Source: CAYQPF01 sp964419225
GTDB taxonomy: Bacteria > Cloacimonadota > Cloacimonadia > Cloacimonadales > CAYQPF01
Assembly (NCBI GenBank): GCA_964419225.1
Contig: CAYQPF010000062.1
Location: forward strand, 1 to 26,973
Direction of reading: 5' to 3'
Length of the DNA stretch: 26,973 nucleotides
A program made the translations under genes and the position numbers. The notes under the pieces are model-generated. The model did not search any database and was not told where the DNA came from. It saw only the letters and a program-made list of their open reading frames with translations. Every line of letters starts with the position of its first letter. The stretch's first letter is position 1. This document shows, piece after piece, positions 24,285 to 26,973 of the stretch.

Positions 24285-24385
24285 ATTCTCCTCTGAGTTA
24301 CCGACCAGCAAAGCAATAAGTTGAAAAAAACAGTTATGTTTCCTTTAACATATTGCTCAGCAGAGGGTCGGATTTTTTTTATTTA

Positions 24386-24420
24386 AGAAAAAAAAGAGGG
24401 GAATTGGTAACAACTCCCCT
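24386..24420 (-). terminator. Intrinsic terminator after rpsO
   Basis: On the minus strand AGGGGAGTTG and CAATTCCCCT form a 10-bp stem (one G-U) around TTAC, followed by CTTTTTTTTC. It begins 12 bases after the rpsO stop codon. It should separate rpsO from pnp partially, as in other bacteria where read-through or a separate pnp promoter supplies pnp. Confidence 0.85.
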
Positions 24421-24431
24421 TGAGTAAACTA

Positions 24432-24701
24432 TTACTTTCTGAGCCCTAAAGCTTTGATCAGTTTACGATAGCGGTCAATGTCTATCTTTGTCAGATAGTC
24501 AAGCAATGCTCTTCTTTGACCAATCAGCTTCAATAAACCACGACGAGTACTAAAGTCTTTCTTGTGAACTTTCAGATGCTCAGTGATATCCTTGATTCTT
24601 TGTGTTAATAAGGCTACCTGTACTTCAGGTGATCCTGTGTCTGAATCATGGAGTTTGTACTCTGCCATGATCGCCAATTTGGCTTCACTTAATAATGCCA
24701 T
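24432..24701 (-). CDS. rpsO: 30S ribosomal protein S15
   Basis: This 89-residue protein has exactly the family's length and the characteristic segments DTGSPEVQVALLTQRI, HKKDFSTRRGLL and LIGQRRALLDYL. S15 binds the 16S rRNA central-domain three-way junction early in 30S assembly. The start is the ATG at 24701, preceded by a near-perfect Shine-Dalgarno sequence AGGAGGTAAT. An intrinsic terminator follows at once, and pnp is next. Confidence 0.98.
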   Translation of the reverse strand: MALLSEAKLAIMAEYKLHDSDTGSPEVQVALLTQRIKDITEHLKVHKKDFSTRRGLLKLIGQRRALLDYLTKIDIDRYRKLIKALGLRK

Positions 24702-24810
24702 GCATTACCTCCTATTGTCTTTTGTGCAACTGTTTAGAATTATTGTATTTTGTAAAGAAATATTATTTAGTCTGCTCTAAAAAACCATTAGCATGTTGTA
24801 AACTCCAGGC

Positions 24811-24841
24811 AAAAAAATAAAGGGTGCAATCTCTTGCTCCC
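24811..24841 (-). terminator. Intrinsic terminator of the secreted Asp-box protein gene
   Basis: On the minus strand GGGAGCAA, loop GAGA and TTGCACCC form an 8-bp stem with one A-A mismatch, followed by TTTATTTTTTT. It lies 62 bases after the stop codon of the secreted-protein gene, with a heptamer array between them. Confidence 0.7.
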
Positions 24842-24852
24842 TAATCTTACTC

Positions 24853-24909
24853 GTCACACGTCACTTGTTACATGTCTCATCGTCACTTGTCACTGGTCAC
24901 ACGTTACTT
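24853..24909. repeat. Heptamer tandem array, GTCACTT type, overlapping a gene end
   Basis: Eight units, GTCACAC, GTCACTT, GTTACAT, GTCTCAT, (one extra C), GTCACTT, GTCACTG, GTCACAC and GTTACTT. The last unit contains the stop codon (TAA, complement of 24904-24906) and the final Lys codon of the minus-strand secreted-protein gene. It is the longest heptamer array in the window. Confidence 0.85.
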
Positions 24910-26169
24910 CATCATTATCATTTTCTTAATAAGAGTTTTATCACCAGCTTGCAGTTTGTAGAAATAAATACCTGATGAAACCTGCTTATTATTGGAATCT
25001 TTTCCATTCCACACTATTTTATGATTTCCTTTGTTCATGAACTCATTTTTAAGAGTCCTGACTTTTTGCCCCTTGATATTGTAGATTGCTAACTCAACTT
25101 TACCATCAGCCGGAATACTAAAAGCTATAGTTGTCTCAGGATTGAAAGGATTGGGATAGTTTTGTTCAAGCACAGATTTAACACTAGGTTCAGAAACAAC
25201 ATCGTCCTTATCTGTCCATGTTTCATCAAGGTGATGATGGATTGTTGTGAAAGTCTGTGCGTAATCACCGGAATAACTGATATACACATCCATGAAAGCA
25301 AATTGTTCTGTATCACTGCTCATTTGTACAACGTAGAAGGATCCTGGTGATGTTCCGGGCTGAAACCAAAAAGTGTCTTCTAAAATATTAACATTTTCGG
25401 ATTCATATAATTGCGTAAATGTTTGGGCATAGTCTGTGCTCCTCAGAATTCGGTATTTATGACCTTCATGCCAGGTTACTAAATAAACTTCTCCTTCAAC
25501 AGCACCACTATATAACGTTGGTCCTAACCCGTAAGGAGTTAACCCTACTACGTCTTGTGTAAGAGTGCATTGTAATGTATTAGTGTTAGCATCATCTGTA
25601 CTATAATAAATCAGCAAAGGTCCCTCCCATACATAACGTTTTGAGTAAACTTCTAACATGTTGATCCCTGGTACAAGAGTCCCTTCTGCACTCGTGTTTA
25701 TTAGCGGAAAGTTGTTACAATAATCAATACTTTTATGTGTCTCAGTAACAAATTCTTCATCATTAAACCATAAGTAATAGACAGTCCCAGGGAAATTACC
25801 ACTCGCAAATTCACAATTATATGGTGTATGATTATAAGTCCAGTTTATCCCATAATCCATGCTTCTCCAAATCCCACTACTGGTACCTCTATTATAAAGA
25901 CATCCTGGTGTGGGATCCGAAAATAAGTATCCAGGATCCATTGTATCCTGATTAGAAGCACGCATGTATTTTCTTATAAGAGTTTGTCCATAATCATTTG
26001 TATAAAAAATAGCCTGATATGAGGTCTGACCAATGTAGCAAATAGTAGTACACATGTACAAAGAGCCGTCTTCTGTACCATGAGCAATTAGATTACGAAC
26101 ACAAAATAATGTATTAGCACTAAGAATAATTACAGCAAACATTGCTGATACTAATTTTACTGCTTTCAT
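24904..26169 (-). CDS. Secreted Asp-box/BNR-like protein with FlgD/type-IX-like C-terminal domain
   Basis: This 421-residue protein has a signal peptide (basic start, hydrophobic core VSAMFAVIILSA, about 1-24). The body carries repeated motifs of the form S-x-D-Y-x-x-x-F/W (NDYGQT, SMDYGINW, SIDYCNNF, STDYAQTF, SGDYAQTF), typical of Asp-box/sortilin-like beta-propellers. The last 80 residues are a FlgD-like Ig domain beginning NYPNPFNP and ending with GIYFYKL and a basic tail, the type used as a C-terminal sorting or anchoring signal for secreted proteins in Bacteroidetes-related phyla. The ATG follows AGGGGGAAT. Function and ligand are unknown; a cell-surface or extracellular role is inferred. 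Confidence 0.83.
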   Translation of the reverse strand: MKAVKLVSAMFAVIILSANTLFCVRNLIAHGTEDGSLYMCTTICYIGQTSYQAIFYTNDYGQTLIRKYMRASNQDTMDPGYLFSDPTPGCLYNRGTSSGIWRSMDYGINWTYNHTPYNCEFASGNFPGTVYYLWFNDEEFVTETHKSIDYCNNFPLINTSAEGTLVPGINMLEVYSKRYVWEGPLLIYYSTDDANTNTLQCTLTQDVVGLTPYGLGPTLYSGAVEGEVYLVTWHEGHKYRILRSTDYAQTFTQLYESENVNILEDTFWFQPGTSPGSFYVVQMSSDTEQFAFMDVYISYSGDYAQTFTTIHHHLDETWTDKDDVVSEPSVKSVLEQNYPNPFNPETTIAFSIPADGKVELAIYNIKGQKVRTLKNEFMNKGNHKIVWNGKDSNNKQVSSGIYFYKLQAGDKTLIKKMIMMK

Positions 26170-26248
26170 AATTCCCCCTTGAATTTTTCGGATTCAAAGC
26201 TCTATTCGAGCAATTGCAACATCAATTCTCTCTTGTAATCATCTGATT

Positions 26249-26794
26249 CTACTTTATATATAACATTTTATTAAATGAAGAGTTATATCCAGGGCTAACT
26301 ACTTTGTAAAAATAGACACCCGAAGCTACCTTATTTCCGTTATAATCTCTACTATCCCAGTTTGGGTTTGCATTTGAATCAATATTAATCTCTTTGATTT
26401 TCTGCCCCTTGATATTAAAAATTTCTATTTTACCATTTTTAAACTTATTTTTTGGTAAATCACATTTAAAAGCAGTATTATCGTGAAATGGATTAGGATA
26501 GTTCTTTATATTCATCTTATCCGGTTTTGTATTGTCTTCAACTGATACCTGATGCAAAGAATAAATTGTGTATGATAAGCCTTCTTCACGATTATTTGAA
26601 ATAAGTATATCATCATACCCATCTCCACTAATGTCTCCTAAATCACTTCCTGCACCCCAATCAGGAACAGTTCCTTCCACAGAAATTGAATAAGTGGGCT
26701 GAGTAGGCATTTCAGTACCCCCACAGTAGATCAAAAACTCTGGTTGGGTTATAAGTTTGATTACGATATCATCATAGAAAAAGAATTTTATAAT
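26249..26794 (-). pseudogene. 5'-truncated FG-GAP/FlgD-tail secreted protein remnant
   Basis: An open frame runs from 26794 with no signal peptide, no ATG near its beginning and no ribosome-binding site, and a TGA (complement of 26795-26797) closes it upstream. The first residues (FFFYDDIVI ... EFLIYCGG) look like the second half of an FG-GAP calcium-binding repeat, and a complete one follows (DISGDGYDDILISN). The last 80 residues are the same FlgD-like C-terminal domain as in the neighbouring secreted protein (NYPNPFHD ... GVYFYKVV). A TTG at 26734 or an internal ATG at 26710 could start a shorter product of at most about 160 residues, but without export signals it would be non-functional. 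It is best read as the remnant of a larger secreted beta-propeller protein. Confidence 0.7.
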
Positions 26795-26973
26795 TCAACA
26801 ATGTGCACCCGTTTTGTCATCGATCTCTTAATTTTTATTGGTTTATTTGTGATGATTACAGCCGTATTTATTTTAAAAAGCAATAAAATTAAAAAATGCC
26901 GAAATAATGATAACCAACACAAATTAATACTTAATTAATATATTAATAAAATTTATAAATTATTTTTATAAAA

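Noticed and set aside
24285..24311. Upstream TTG start for PNPase
   Set aside because: The ATG at 24284 has the better ribosome-binding site and matches the family's N-terminus.
26744..26938. Small plus-strand frame with one hydrophobic helix (ATG at 26801 possible)
   Set aside because: It lacks a ribosome-binding site, partly overlaps the antisense of the truncated secreted-protein gene and lies in AT-rich sequence. The hydrophobic segment alone is not enough to call a gene.

Overview
The window looks like a chromosome segment of an uncultured, low-GC, diderm bacterium. lpxB shows that it makes lipid A. Two secreted proteins end in a FlgD-like/type-IX-style C-terminal domain (NYPNPFNP ... 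GIYFYKL), a signature of the Fibrobacteres-Chlorobi-Bacteroidetes group and its relatives; the wording of these tails (IYNIKGQKVRTL) reminds me of Candidatus Cloacimonadota. There is no rRNA gene here, so the phylum is an inference.

Layout. (1) 323-6831, plus strand: a potassium-transport operon, namely a receiver-only response regulator, a membrane sensor kinase (HAMP-PAS-HisKA-HATPase), two separate TrkA/RCK proteins and two tandem TrkH channels. (2) 6992-10919, minus strand: a GNAT acetyltransferase translationally coupled to an iron-type alcohol dehydrogenase, then glutaminyl-tRNA synthetase (glnS), then a second GNAT. (3) 10920-11692: a non-coding stretch full of palindromes and 7-bp repeats, ending in a good promoter. 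(4) 11693-14174, plus strand: a CDP-glycerol glycerophosphotransferase-like protein and a CgeB-type glycosyltransferase, probably for surface polymer synthesis. (5) 14171-14908: a REPtron, that is a RAYT/IS200-like transposase gene flanked by identical palindromic REPs, with a further REP inside its own reading frame. (6) 24701 down to 14921, minus strand: a long gene string rpsO, terminator, pnp, ahcY, UDP-HexNAc dehydrogenase, specialised NusG paralogue, UDP-glucose dehydrogenase, tadA, tRNA-Ser(CGA), lpxB, DUF374 acyltransferase. It mixes housekeeping RNA and methyl-cycle functions with envelope-sugar and lipid A functions. (7) 24811-26794, minus strand: a secreted Asp-box/BNR-type protein with a C-terminal sorting-type domain, and a 5'-truncated relative that carries an FG-GAP remnant.

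The most striking non-genic feature is a set of degenerate 7-bp tandem arrays (TAACAAC, CCTACTG, CCTAACA and GTCACTT types) in many intergenic gaps. Several of them touch a start or stop codon of a neighbouring gene. They resemble the heptanucleotide STRR repeats known from filamentous cyanobacteria. Other points worth a second look are the REP-in-RAYT insertion, a tadA reading frame that ends inside tRNA-Ser, a 12-bp perfect hairpin plus an A10 tract at the start of the NusG paralogue, and a TrkA that appears split into two complementary parts.
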